A DNA stretch of 64,000 nt from Lepidodermella squamata (Eukaryota; Gastrotricha), in the NCBI GenBank assembly GCA_047495785.1, contig JBLDXI010000045.1:682001-746000 (forward strand), read 5' to 3'. Below the pieces are notes generated by a model, which was not told the DNA's origin, ran no database searches, and worked only from the letters and a program-made list of their open reading frames with translations. The translations under genes and the position numbers were made by a program. This document shows positions 1-12,400 of this stretch, one piece after another (positions within the stretch are counted from its first letter, which is position 1; each line of letters begins with the position of its first letter).

Positions 1-1791
1 AATATCAAGTCGAGCGAATTTTTTAATCTCCTCAGGAGTTAGCTCACTCGGCTCGGTTTTGTTGATGCCAAATTTCTTCAACCGTTGCAACTGGCTTCCA
101 ACAAAAACTCGCTTCCCCTTTGTTGAAGGAACGAGACGGTTAAACAACGCAGTATCACTCTGAGTAGCTTCGTGCAACATCCTGGCTTCAATCGCGGCTG
201 ATAGCAGGTTATTAGCCGCGGAAATCGCGTGGATATCGCCAGTCAAATGCAGGTTGAACTCCTCCATCGGAATAACCTGCGAGTAACCACCTCCAGCAGC
301 GCCGCCTTTAATGCCGAAAGTCGGGCCCATCGACGGCTGGCGGATGCAGGAGAAAGTGTTGCGTTTAACGTGGATACCCATCGCCTGGGAAATACCGATC
401 GTTGTCGTTGATTTACCCTCACCAAGCGGGGTAGGCGTGATACCCGTGACCACGATATATTTACCGAGCGGACGGTCCTTCAACCGATCAAGCACGTCCA
501 AGGTAACCTTCGCCTTGGTTCGGCCGTATAACTCAACCTCAGACGGTAGGAGACCGATTTCGTGCGAAAGTGAGGCAATATCCTTCGGCACATGAGCTTG
601 AGCAATGTCGATGTCGCTCGGTACAGGGTGCTTCATTTTCAGCGACAGCGGGGTGATTGTCCACTGCGCCTCACGCACAGTTTTCGCCCACTTCGCAGCC
701 TGTTCCACGGTGTTACGAAGCAACATAGCGACCGTCATCGGGCCGACGCCGCCCGGTACCGGGGTGATGAAGCCAGCGACTTTGGATGCTGACTCAAAGT
801 GAACATCGCCGCAGAGTCGCTGTCCGGAGGCTTTTGTCGCGTCAGGGATTGAGTTGATACCGCAATCAATGACAACGGCTCCGCTTTTGAGCCAGGAACC
901 TTCGACAAAATTAGCCTTGCCGATTGCGACAACAACGATGTCACCCTGCCGAACCTAAAAGAACAAAAATTGTATAAACAATAAAATTAAAATTTTAAAA
1001 ATTAAATTGAAATTGAAAATGAATTTGAAAAATTTCAAATTTTTTTAAATTTGCGCTTAGGCAAAAATTAAGGAACTCACCACATCGGGCAGGTTATCCG
1101 TCTTGGAGTGGCAGACAGTAACAGTAGCATGGTTCCACTTGAGCAGCTCAGCCATGGGCGTGCCAACGATACGACTCCTGCCAACCACAACCGCCAACTT
1201 GCCCTGAATCGACACACCCGACGATTTGATCAGTTCGAGGCAGCCGCGAGGTGTGCATGGAATAACGCAGCCTCCCATTTCTCCAGTGGCCAAGCAACCA
1301 GCGTTGAGATCAGACAAGCCATCGACATCCTTTTCGGGGCAAATCTTGTTAATAGCGTTATGGCTGTCAATGGTGTTCGTTGAATCAAGCGGCAGTTGCA
1401 CGATAATGCCATGGAAATTCGTGTCATTATTCAATTTCTCGATCAAATTCAACAGCTATAAAAAAATATCGAATTACTCCAAATTACATGTGGTCAAGAA
1501 ACGAACATCAGCTTCAGTGGTTTCTTTCGGAAGTTTGAAATGTTCAGCACGCATACCAGCTTCATTGGCATTTTTAATTTTGGCTCCAATGTAGACTTTC
1601 GAGTCCTCACGATCGCCAACTTGGACAATCGCTAGACCAGGCGTAACACCAAATTTTTCCTTACAATCGGCAACTTTCGTCTTCAAGTCGGCCAAAATCG
1701 AACTAAAACGACGATTTTAATTCATTATAAGACTCAAATTCACAATGGTTAATTACCCAGCCACTTCTTTCCCGTTGATGAGTTTGGCCAT
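1..1791 (-). CDS. MTHFD1: C-1-tetrahydrofolate synthase (trifunctional), 3' part outside window
   Basis: Cytosolic folate enzyme that interconverts methylene-, methenyl- and formyl-tetrahydrofolate. Exons read on the minus strand: 1757-1791, 1507-1702, 1081-1455 and 1-954 (continuing past the window edge); all phases join cleanly, giving about 520 residues of an expected ~935. The N-terminal dehydrogenase/cyclohydrolase domain shows YIGAKIK with the catalytic-type lysine, [20 protein letters not shown] and VVGRSRIVG. The formate-THF ligase domain begins in the last exon with the P-loop [13 protein letters not shown] and then [14 protein letters not shown]. The start is the ATG at 1791 ([10 protein letters not shown]), in line with the family's N-terminus. 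A putative leader exon ending in a GTAAGT donor near 1955-2013 lies upstream and follows an acceptor-like site. The gene is last in a minus-strand cluster after PSMC6. The presence of both domains excludes the short mitochondrial MTHFD2 type. Confidence 0.95.
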
Positions 1792-2012
1792 TTCTTGAAA
1801 TCGAACAGTGAAAAATCAACGACAAAAACTCTAAAATATTCACGATTACTTGATATAACCCTGGTCGCTGAGAAGCTTGACAGAAATGAAAACATCGGAA
1901 TATTCACCGACTTGAACTTTTTAAGCAACAAACCCTCCACCTCAATGTAAAAGACTTACTTGATTATCAAGCCAAATCGATAATCCGCCGATGTTCAAAT
2001 TTTAAAATCAAC

Positions 2013-2041
2013 CTATAATTCCAAACAGTTCAATGTTTATT
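2013..2041 (-). other. Putative gene junction: poly(A) signal followed by splice acceptor (PSMC6 to MTHFD1)
   Basis: On the minus strand an AATAAA (2036-2041) is followed after 22 bases by an AG acceptor (2013-2014). It lies between the PSMC6 stop and the MTHFD1 start. The spacing matches coupled 3'-end formation and trans-splicing in operons of other animals. No donor that could pair with this acceptor as a cis intron is obvious. The trans-splicing reading is inference. Confidence 0.5.
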
Positions 2042-2247
2042 TTTGCTTTGTCACAACATAAACACGCATCAAATTCGAATTGCAGCTATAACGCTAGATT
2101 TTTAATTCGCATTTTTGCGAATTTTTGAAGCAGAAACTGACAGCCTTATCATATAGAGCGGGAATAATAAATTGGAATTAGTAACACTTGTTTAGCGTGC
2201 ATAACTGCAGTAAAATACACGGCGATTGAGAGTTCGAAGCCGTGTTT

Positions 2248-3633
2248 TTACACAGGCTTGTAATCCAGCTTGGTCTCGAGGCGCTTGTTATCAGCACACT
2301 TGCGGACACCCTTCATGAGATCCTCCTCAATGATGTAGTCTCGCTCAGCTCGGATGGCAAACATGCCAGCCTCGGTACAAACGTTGCGCAAATCAGCACC
2401 GTTAAAGCCATCAGAGAGCTTAACAACAGCCTCCCAATCTACCGGAAACAACCGAGTTTTCACTTGAAATTCGAAAAATAAACAACTAAATACCGATTTC
2501 ACCGTGCTTGGCAATCGGGCCAGCGTGAATCTTCAAAATCTCCATACGAGCCTGTTCGTTAGGCAGCGCGATTTCTAAATAAAAAAGCCACCTTAATATT
2601 TTAGAATAATAATTTAGATTGTAATACTAACCGATTTTACGATCAAGACGGCCCGGCCGAAGGAGAGCAGGGTCGAGAGTATCCGGGCGGTTGGTTGCCA
2701 TGATGATTTTGACAGCACCCAGGGCGTCAAAACCGTCCATTTGGTTGAGCAACTCCATGAGAGTTCGCTGGATCTCACGATCGGCTGAAGTACCTTCCGA
2801 GAAACGACGACCGCCAATAGCGTCGATTTCGTCCATGAAAATAATGCAAGGCTGGTGATCACGGGCGTAGGCGAACATTTCACGAATCATACGGGCCGAC
2901 TCGCCGATGTACTTGTCAACGATCGCCGATGAGACAACCTTCAAAAAGTTAGCATTGACCTGGCTAGCAACGGCGCGGGCCAGCAGGGTCTTGCCAGTAC
3001 CGGGTGGGCCGAAAAGCAGGACACCCTTAGGCGGGGTGATGCCGACGCGACGGAACAACTCCGGGTTGATCAAAGGCAACTCGATGACTTCACGCAGTTG
3101 GCGAATCTGCTCGCCGAGACCACCAACGGCGTTGTATGAAATATCACCGGGATCTTCGATAGACATGTTGTAGACTAAAGGATCGACCTCACGAGGCAAG
3201 TAGCGCATAATGGTCAGAGTTGTCATGTCCAGGGCAACGCGAGTGCCCTGCTTCAACTTCGTCTTATCCAATGTGCGTCTGCAACCGACGACATAGCGAG
3301 GTCCGTTGGACGTTTTCACGATAACTGCAATCGATTTTTAAGGTGGATTTTAAATTGAAAATTGATATTTTGCTTACATTTGTCTTCAGTGAGCTGCTTG
3401 AGAACATCTCCGACAATTTGACCCACACTTTGCAAGGCCTTCAAATCGTTCTCAGACTTTTCGTATTGCTTATTGACCTCCTTGAGCTCATCGCGCACTA
3501 CAAAAAAGACATAGAAGTTTGAAATTTATAATATCGAACACTTACTTGTCTTCAGCTTGGCCGAAACTTCCTTATGCTCGATGATTTTACGACGGTAATC
3601 CGCCGTAACCTTATCCCGTGGATTTTGAGCCAT
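2248..3633 (-). CDS. PSMC6: 26S proteasome regulatory ATPase subunit 10B (Rpt4)
   Basis: One of the six AAA+ ATPases of the 19S base that unfold and translocate ubiquitinated substrates. Five exons on the minus strand: 3546-3633, 3378-3497, 2632-3324, 2494-2574 and 2248-2438; phases agree and give 390 residues, against 389 in human. An N-terminal coiled coil is followed by the OB domain ([11 protein letters not shown]). The AAA domain has Walker A GPPGTGKT, Walker B IIFMDEID, the SRH region [12 protein letters not shown] and RPGRLDRK, and the C-terminus is KLDYKPV. Introns are 48-57 bp. The start at 3633 (MAQNPRDK) lies just after AG sites suited to trans-splicing. It sits about 215 bp downstream of WASHC1 and upstream of MTHFD1, all on the same strand. 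Confidence 0.97.
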
Positions 3634-3848
3634 TCTATTAATGAATAAAACCTCTATGAAGGGTGATAAAGTTTCAACAAAAATAATCGTAATATTCACT
3701 TTTTAAATCACATAGCATAAATTGTTACAATCAATTATGAAAGCAGTTGACTGGATGAATGAAATTATTGCAGTGGCTCCACATTTTAATCATGAAATAT
3801 AAAAATTGTTGCACGATAATTTATAATATCTAGGACGCATTGGTTATC

Positions 3849-5690
3849 TCAATCAGAATCATCATCGCCGCCCCAAGCGTCATCGTCGCCGTCGGAATTG
3901 TCGTTTCTTTCGATGATAGGAATAACTGCTGAAAGGCGGCTTTCCATCACTGACTGTCTAGGAGCCTGCGGTGGCTTGTTTTCCAAAGGCGTCGGCGGTA
4001 ACGGCGAATTTGTTGATCGTATCGTCGATTGCCGAGGTTGAGGCTCGCCATCACCCTTAGAAGCAGCTGATTCTACATCACAAAATTATCAAAATTTGAC
4101 AATAGTGTGATAGGCAATTCACTCACTTCCTTGGAGGGCCCTTCCACGTTGCTGGATTGCCTTCATTAGGTCACTCATCATATCGCCTGATGTTGATGAT
4201 TGGAAGGCATCGTCGGCGTCGTCGAGTTCCTTTTTCTTCGCTTTCTTGTTTTTCGCAGCTGCCGCTTTTTCGCTAGCACTGACCTTTTTCAGCTTAGCGC
4301 CGTCCTTTCCACCCGCACGTCGGATAGCGTCCATCAGACTTGAGCGCATATCGCCACCGCCAGAAGGTGGGGGCGGAGCGCTTGCGGCTGGTGGTGGAGG
4401 AGGCGGCGGTGGAGCACCTGGGGGACCAGGTGGCATGCCAGCTGGTGGAGGTGGTGGTCTATAATAAAATTTTACATTAGGATTTGAAACTAAAACTCGA
4501 TTTCTCAAGATAATTTCAACTGATTCTCATCCTTTGAAATATTCAGGCTAAAGGTACTTACGGTGGTGGAGGCGGCGGTGGTGGTGGTGGCCTGAAAAAC
4601 AAGAGGCAATTCAAGAAATTTGCGAAAGCAAGATATGATTGAATTTACGGAGGAGGAGGTGGGGGAGGAGCACCGGAAGGTCCACCTGGCATAGGCGGCG
4701 GCGGAATGCCACCACTCGATGGAATCGAAGGAAAGCCAGAAGAAACGGGAACAGTTTGGTCAGGTGTAGGAGCAGGCGAAAGAGGTAAATCTGGCAAGAT
4801 TGCACTGAGGCTGGGAGCAATTCCAGGAGCGGCCCCAGAATACTGCTCGCCAAACGCAAGGCTTTCCAAGCCAGGCAAATTTTCCGGCAGATTAAGCTCA
4901 GGAACATTGTCGAGCTTCGGCACATAACGGAAATCGATCCCGGCGACGCGAATCGTACCAGCCTGGCCGAGGGTTGTCGTGCCGATCGTCTCGCCCGTCA
5001 TTTCCTCAGGCGATTCGCTGTCACGCATTCGAGAACCAGGAGCTTCCAATGGATCTTGCCTGGCATACTTCGAATACACGTTTTGGTCGGTATTGAAAAG
5101 CAGAAGACCGGAAACTGATGTTAGATTAACCGGAACCGGTCCAATACCTTCACCTGTGGCGACATCGTGCGGCTTTCGACTAGGAATAGGCGGTTTCACG
5201 GCGTAAAAATTGACTTTTTCCCGTAAGTTAGCATCAGTAAGCGGTTGATAACGAGCTCCAACTCGAAACTGGGTGGAATGATACGGCTGCTGGCCGGCCG
5301 GGTTTGCGGTTAACCGCGCGTCAGGAAATAACTGAGCAGGCGGCTTCAGCTGGTCATCATTCGGGAAGGAAAAGCTGGCTTTGACCACAGTTGCCTTCTT
5401 TCTGCCTTTCAATTGCGCGATCTTCGCCTCGGCCACCGTTATTCTATCTTGAATCTTCTGGATTTCAGCAGTGGTCTGGTCTGCTTTTTTGACAATGCGA
5501 GAGCAAATCTCACGGGTCAGTTGGTCCAGCTGTGAAAATATCACTAAATCAAACAAATGTATGGGACAGCGTATAAACCAACCTGCTGTAAAGTGTCAGC
5601 TACTTGATGGATCGCATCTTCAGGCCTTAAATCTGCTGATATGTACGCGACCTTTGGTAGGTCAGGTGTCGGATCGCAAATTATTGACAT
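3849..5690 (-). CDS. WASHC1: WASH complex subunit 1 (Arp2/3 activator on endosomes)
   Basis: Nucleation-promoting subunit of the WASH complex, which builds branched actin on endosomes for retromer-dependent sorting. Exons on the minus strand: 5583-5690, 5529-4649, 4591-4562, 4458-4127 and 4072-3849; phases agree and predict 524 residues. Visible are the N-terminal WASH homology region with coiled coil, a proline-rich stretch, a WH2 helix (SSLMDAIRRAGG), a second helical block (DLMKAIQQRG) and an acidic tail with tryptophan (DDAWGGDDDSD), that is, a VCA module. The third exon is only 30 bp and encodes nothing but proline. The ATG at 5690 lies 8 bases after a strong acceptor (TTTTCATTTTAG), suggesting trans-splicing or an unseen leader exon. 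Confidence 0.93.
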
Positions 5691-5910
5691 AAGGATCCTA
5701 AAATGAAAAAAAATTCGAAATGTTTAAAAGGCAACAACAATTCATTCGTAAAAAAGTATACTCGAGATTTGAAGACTAGTGCCGAATTCTAACAACAGCG
5801 CTTGAATAAGTATAAGGTAATAGTAATACATATTAATCAACATTCAAGTTTTGCATATTCAACATTGTTATTATTGAGGCAATTTGAGTGAATTAGGTTA
5901 ATGTCACCGC

Positions 5911-6959
5911 TCATAGAAATTTTCCATGCTCGCCAATCACGTTTTCGGCGGTAAAATAACCGTCCGATTCCATGGGCGGAGCTTTGAATGGCAAGATAAG
6001 CATAATGGCCCATCCAGATGCGCCGAATATAGCCTTGAAATTTCGGAAAAATTTACCATACGTGATGGCGAATGTAAAATCATTCTTCCGCCACTCATGG
6101 ACAGTTTGAGAGCGATACATCAGCAAAATTTGGTAAATCAAAAGAGCTAGACATGTTCCAAACGTGTAAAAGCTTAGTGTATAATGAGCTGCAAAACCGA
6201 ATGAGACGCCTGATTGGCCGAACATATATGATAGCAACGGCAAGATGAAAAAGAACACATTTCCAAGTATCGAATGTTCACTGATTTGGTTGAAATAGGA
6301 AATGTTGTTAACGACGGCTACGAAGCATCCAACTACTCCCCAGAATAACAGCAGAATAAAAAACCGTTGGTTGAAATAGCCGATGCAACATCCTGAAAGG
6401 TAAGATTGTCAATTACAGTTTTTCTTGAATAGGATGGAATTTACCTAGAAACGTGCAATGATGATCCCTCTTCAGAACGCAGACACTAAAAGTTATAAGC
6501 TCTCAATAAACCTTCTAGTATTGCTGTATCATTGCTTACTTGCAACTATCATGACAGTGATAAGCTCGCGGAGGTCGATTACATTGACAAACGTAGCAAT
6601 ATTCCCAGTTAGGCAAGAGTGTTCCTGTGAGCAAAGATGAATAGTAATATTCAAAAATGATAGCTGATGATGAAACCTGGCATGAATTTTCCGCGAATCG
6701 AAGTATTGGTTCCCACAGTTAAATATAAGCACATCATCGCTTCGATGAAAATAATCGTTGTAATGATTATCCAAGTAGCTTTTCCTTCAATACCTGGATA
6801 AAATTAATTATCACCTTGGTACTATAAGCTTCAGAAAAACTCACTGTCTAAGCTCGGAATAACCCACAATATTTGCATTGCGTAAATGCTGAGGATCACC
6901 GCAGTTGTCGCAAAAGCTATCCAGTGACTTTTGAAAGCCATGCTGTTAAACATTTGCAT
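5911..6959 (-). CDS. ZDHHC24: DHHC palmitoyltransferase, ZDHHC24-like
   Basis: Membrane enzyme expected to attach palmitate to protein cysteines. Exons on the minus strand: 6845-6959, 6677-6793, 6540-6624, 6445-6485 and 5911-6392; phases agree and give 279 residues (human ZDHHC24: 284). The DHHC cysteine-rich domain is split over three exons: WEYCYVCQCNRPPRAYHC, then CHDSCNVCV and LKRDHHCTFLGCC. About four hydrophobic segments flank it. The tail (SQTVHEW and GWAIMLILPF) resembles ZDHHC24 rather than other DHHC enzymes. The start is the first of two close ATGs (6959 and 6953), right after an acceptor-like TTTTATAG. It is the first gene of the minus-strand cluster. Confidence 0.85.
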
Positions 6960-8101
6960 GTAACCTATAAAAAACAATGGCACAAACATTAAATAGGTAT
7001 ACACATTGCCGTGGATGTCAAGCTGATTTCGGCGAAAGACGGTTAGAGAGAAGAAAGAGGCGAAGAAAGAGGATTCTTCCGACGAACGAAGTCGTTGGCG
7101 CTACTGTATTACACGCTTTCTACTTTCGATACTGGGTACACCGGAGTGAATTTTATTTCGTTATGTGTACAGGTTTCTTTCTTGTCTTTTTGCTCTAAAC
7201 GAAATAAAGAAGATGTAATGTGTAATGTAATGTACTTTCGATCTATGCGCTATTTAATTGACTGCTGGTTGTTTCTATAACAAATGGACAGCCTTTGCGC
7301 CTATTTACTTCGCTAAACCAGTAATGGTCAAACTAGAAGCTTTATCATACGCAATTTACGAATTCAGTTTTATTGCGAGATGAGTGAACTTGTCAATGAA
7401 TGACCGAATAAGCTCGAAAGGCAACGAGTTACAAACGGTCTCATGGCGCTAGCCCTTCGAATATCCCCAAGAATTCTACTTTGACCCGCTACCGGCAAGA
7501 AGTAAGAAGAGCAGTAGCCGCATGAGCCGTATGACAATCTTCCCGAAGTTCAATGTGGATTTAGAATGTTTCAAAGTGATTTGGTAGAAGATTTTCATGC
7601 CAAGTAATATGCTTGTTGGGCCGTTGGGAGATACGGAGCGTTGATCATCGGAGACTTGGCTTAATAACGGTCGGATTCCCGTTTCCCGCTGCCGCTCGAT
7701 CTCCTACAACTTCTGGTTCTGCTGTCATGTCCATCATTCCATTTTTCATAGCGGTCAAAAACTGACCTTCAACAGAACCTTCATCAAATCCGTTGCAAAT
7801 GATTCGGGTATTAAATTTTAGGATAAGAGTGCCTAAATATCTAATAATACGAAAAAATTAGAAAAAATGCGTAATATTCTGAGGTTTTTGGTTTTTGTTC
7901 AAACGGCCGATACGCGCAGACGGAAACCCCTTGCTTTCAAGCTCAACACCTGGCGCGTTGGCGGCACCAGGCTATATTGTCCCAGTCTGTACTTCCTTGT
8001 TCCTTTCGATTGCTGTTAGCTACCCGTTCTGAAAAAAACATCCGATAGCTCTTGGCTGAGATATTTTGATTCAATTTGGTTGAAGGATAACGACCGACTA
8101 T
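6960..8101. other. Divergent intergenic region between ZDHHC24-like and TEDC1
   Basis: About 1.1 kb separate two divergently transcribed genes, so promoters of both probably lie here. I see no conserved coding sequence. The short reading frames in it (for example 6977-7198 and 7095-7280) match nothing I recognise and have no splice context. No repeat or RNA gene was recognised. Confidence 0.5.
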
Positions 8102-9418
8102 ATGGCCAAAGTGAAGGAAACAGTGGCTCTTCTATGTGGTATATTCGAAGAAATGGGGTGCACAAATGTGCCACCTGAACTTTTTCGACGCGCTAAATTT
8201 GATGAAAACGAAGCGGTAAGGTTTTCCATGTTCATGATTTGCGAGCTTGAGGTAAAATTGTATAGGTTAACGATCTGTGGAACCTTTTGTTCGAACTTGT
8301 ATGTTTCCGAAAGTTTGGCGTCGTCAAGCTGGAATCGTCATCTCCGATTTCCACCGGTTGCTTTATCATCTTTATTTTGAAGTTTCATAACGGTTACTTA
8401 TTCAGATCAGCGTGTGAGGATCGTTAAACGCGAACTGTTCGTTCTTGGATTTAAACACGAGTCTTTCATCGCACTTCCACTCGACGTTTCGCGCGGATCG
8501 AGTCGGGAACTTCTTCTGGCCCTCGGATGGTTCCTAAGTTCGTCTGATGTGTTATCAAAGTTTGCACGGCAATGTATCGACTTGGATGCATTGTTCAATT
8601 CAACAGTTGCAAGTAACGTTGAGTGTGATCACACCATCAGCTCTTCAAAGAGTAATTCGCTCTCTGATATGGAGCAAAAGCTACGCGAAGCTCAAATCAT
8701 AAATGGACAATTACTCTCTTTGTTCAAATCTATATCACGCGCCGATCGTGAACGTCTCAAATTGCTGAAGAAACTTGACTGCTTGTCGTCTTCGCCTGAT
8801 ATTTACAAAAATCCCTCCGCTGCTAGAATTGCATAGTTCGTTTTTGATGCACGCTTTTTTTTGATGACTTCAATGAACTTTGTTTTTAGTTCTGGGCAGG
8901 CAGATTTGATTGTCGAAGCCACGAAACTGTTAGAACGAGACAAACGGCGACTAACTCTACTTGTTCACTGGCGTCAACAGGAGCACGTCTTTTGGCAGTG
9001 GCTCGAGTCTGTTATTGACGAGAAGGTTAAATCTCCATACTCGTTTACCACAGAAGAACGGGAGGAGGGCTATCAGCATATAATCGGCAGTGTTTTCAAA
9101 GACATGACTGATTTCCTACTTCGCGCTAGTCGATGTGAGAAAGTACTGCGCGATAGAGTGAGGGGCGTCGCTTCAAGCGACGCTGATTTATTAATCGAAG
9201 CAATCAATCGCGATCTCGAAGAATATGTAAATCCTAAAAAATCGAAGCTTCGAAATCTTACGACTAGTCGGTCTTCCATAGGCCATAAAACTGAACAACA
9301 AAATAACTCTGATCTCGAACTGAAAAAACTGTGTGATAGGCTTGAGGCCGAAGTTAACGTTTCTCAAAAGGAATTTGCACTTCTTCTAAAAGAGATTGCC
9401 GATAGCAGTATACTTTGA
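8102..9418 (+). CDS. TEDC1: Tubulin epsilon and delta complex protein 1-like
   Basis: TEDC1 acts with TEDC2 and delta/epsilon tubulin to stabilise centriole triplet microtubules. Four exons fit with consistent phases: 8102-8215, 8266-8356, 8406-8835 and 8890-9418; introns are 49-54 bp and the product is 387 residues. Family-like features are PPELFRRAKFDENEA near the N-terminus, the SRGSSRELLLALGWFL segment and the HWRQQEHVFWQWLESV segment, followed by coiled coil. Identification rests on these weakly conserved blocks, so it is probable rather than certain. The stop lies only 69 bp before the XPO1 start on the same strand, with no clear poly(A) signal between, suggesting a shared primary transcript. 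Confidence 0.68.
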
Positions 9419-9487
9419 AGTATTTGATAATCAAGCGAATCTTTCTTGAGTAGAATCTGTTAAATTTGAACCTTGATTGGCCACACA

Positions 9488-12400
9488 ATGAACGGCTTGA
9501 CACAGGAAGACGCAAACAGACTACTTGACTTCAACCAGAAACTCGATATTGGCCTGTTGGACAATATCGTGATGTGCATGTACTCTGGACATGGTATCGA
9601 AGTAAGTGAAAAACATTGAAGTTGAAAAGTGAAATATTCCAACTTATTTATTTGTAGCAACAAACGGCCCAGACTGTCCTGACTAGATTTAAGGAGCACC
9701 CTGAGGCTTGGACTCGAGTAGATTCCATTTTGGAGTACGCCGCTAATCAACAAACCAAGTTTTACGCCCTTCAAATTTTGGAAAACGTCATTAAAACGAG
9801 ATGGAAATCACTGCCAAGTGAGCAATGCGAAGGCATCAAGACCTATATCGTCCGACTTATCATTCGCACATCACAAGATCGGTCTTCGTTCGAAAAGGAA
9901 CGAGCTTTTCTCAGCAAGTTGAATATGATTTTAGTCCAGATTTTGAAGCACGAATGGCCGCAAAAGTGGCCAAACTTCATCAGCGAAATCGTCGGCGCCT
10001 CCACAGCAAGCGAGTATCTTTGCCAAAACAACATGATTATTCTGCGTTTACTCAGTGAAGAAGTATTCGACTTTTCCAGCGGGGCGATGACCCAGGCAAA
10101 GGCCAAACATTTGAAAGAGACGATGTGTCAGGAATTTTCGCAGATTTTCCAGTTGTGCCAATCGGTTTTCGAGCGGTCGGCCAACTCGGCGCTGATTCGT
10201 GAAACCCTTCAAACGCTACTGCGCTTTTTAAATTGGATCCCACTTGGCTATGTTTTCGAAACTCGATTGATCCACTCGCTGGTCGAGCGTTTTCTCGCAG
10301 TCGCCCCGTTCAGAAACATAACTTTGCAGTGTTTAACTGAAATTGCTGGAATTCAAGCGCCGCAATATGACACCCAATTTGTGGACCTTTTTCAAATTAT
10401 GATGGTCCAACTTACTACAATGATTCCGCCGACCATCGACATTAAACTCGCTTATCAATTGGGCCAAGACGACGAGCAGAAATTTATTCATAATTTGGCG
10501 CTATTTTTGTCGACGATTTTACGTGAGCATGGAACTTTGATTGAAAAAGCGTCGACTGGTAACCAGTCAGGTCGGACGGGCGGGTCTGGTATCGGTTTCG
10601 CGACCACCCCTCAACTATCGTCACCAGGCTCTTCCGGCAGTTCCGAAACTGCGAATAACCACAAGGCCGCCTTAAATTACCTGGCCGCGATCAGTGAGGT
10701 TGAAGATCAGGAGGTTTTCAAGATTTGCCTCGAGTATTGGGACTGGCTAGCCGCTGAGCTGTACCGGGACAGCCCGCTGCCTTCGCTTCTGCAACCAGCC
10801 GCCCTTTTCGGCCCCCCGACCCGAACTGATACCGCAGTTCAACGCCGTCTTTACTACGGCGATGTGTTGAGCCGAGTTCGCCGCGTTATGATTTCTCGAA
10901 TGGCAAAACCCGAGGAAGTGTTGGTCGTTGAAAACGAGGCCGGTGAAGTTGTGCGTGAGTTCATGAAAGACACGGACGCTATTGAACTGTACAAAAACAT
11001 GCGCGAGACCCTGGTTTACCTCACCCATTTGGACTACCAAGACACTGAAGCGATCATGCTCGAAAAACTACACCGCCAGGTCGATGGCAGCGAGTGGGCC
11101 TGGAAAAACTTGAACTCGCTCTGCTGGGCTGTCGGATCAGTCTCCGGCGCTATGCACGAGGAGGACGAGAAACGATTCTTAGTCACCGTGATCCGAGAAC
11201 TGTTGGGTATGTGCGAGAAAACAAGGGGTAAAGACAACAAGGCGATTGTCGCGTCGAATATTATGTACGTAGTCGGGCAGTATCCGCGTTTTCTGCGGGC
11301 TCATTGGAAATTTTTGAAGACAGTCGTTAATAAGCTGTTCGAATTCATGCACGAGACGCACGAAGGTGTTCAAGACATGGCCTGTGACACTTTCATCAAA
11401 ATCGCGAACAAATGCCGCCGTCAATTCGTTGTCCAGCAGGTTGGTGAGCAGGTTCCGTTCATCGACGAGATCATCTCGAATGTCCCAACAACGGTTTGCG
11501 ACCTCGAGCCGCAGCAAGTTCAGACATTTTTCGAGGCAGTTGGCCTCATGTTGTCGGCAGTCACTGATTCTGGGTACCAGGCGCAGTTGGTTGAACGGGC
11601 GATGGCGCTGCCGAACTCAGTTTTCGATTCAATTATCAGCCAAGCTGTTCAAAACGTCCAAATTCTCACGCAACTCGAGCCTGTTCGTCAACTGGCGAAT
11701 ATTCTTCGAACAAACGCACGCTTCTGCCAAAATCTAGGCGATCCTTACCTGTCGCAACTACGCCGTATTTACATGGACGTGCTTAATGTTTACAAGGTGA
11801 TGTCGGAAAACATCAACGAGGCAGTTCGAACTGGTGGCGAGGCTGCGACAAAGCAGCAGGTCATTCGAGCTATGCGAGCTGTTAAGAAGGATTCGTTGAA
11901 ATTGATCGCGGGTTACGTGTCGAAATGTTCGGATTTGCGCCTCGTTGCCGATCATTTGTTACCGCCCCTCCTCGACGCAGTTCTGTTCGACTATCAACGC
12001 AACATCCCGGCAGCTCGTGAGCCGGAAGTTCTCTCAGCAATGGCGCAGGTCATCTCGCGTTTAGGCACAATTGCAACCCCGCAAGTTCCGCTGATCCTCG
12101 ACGCTGTTTTCGAATGCACGCTGTCGATGATTGACAAAAATTTCGAGGAATTTCCCGAACATCGGACGTGTTTCTTCCAACTGCTGTCAGCTGTTCAATC
12201 GTCCTGCTTCGGCGCTTTGATCGCCCTATCACCCGCTCAGTTTAAGCTTGTTCTTGATGCGGTTATCTGGGCGTGCAAACACGTCATGCGAGACGTGTCT
12301 GAAACCGGTCTTCAAGTCCTATTCGCGTTGATTAAGCAACTGCCGGCGACGGACGACGCGGCGGCGCAGCGTTTCTTCTCGGCGCACTACCTCGACTTGA

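Noticed and set aside
6977-7280. Overlapping small frames in the ZDHHC24-TEDC1 gap
   Set aside because: Composition looks non-coding (Arg runs, then aromatic runs), with no splice context or similarity.
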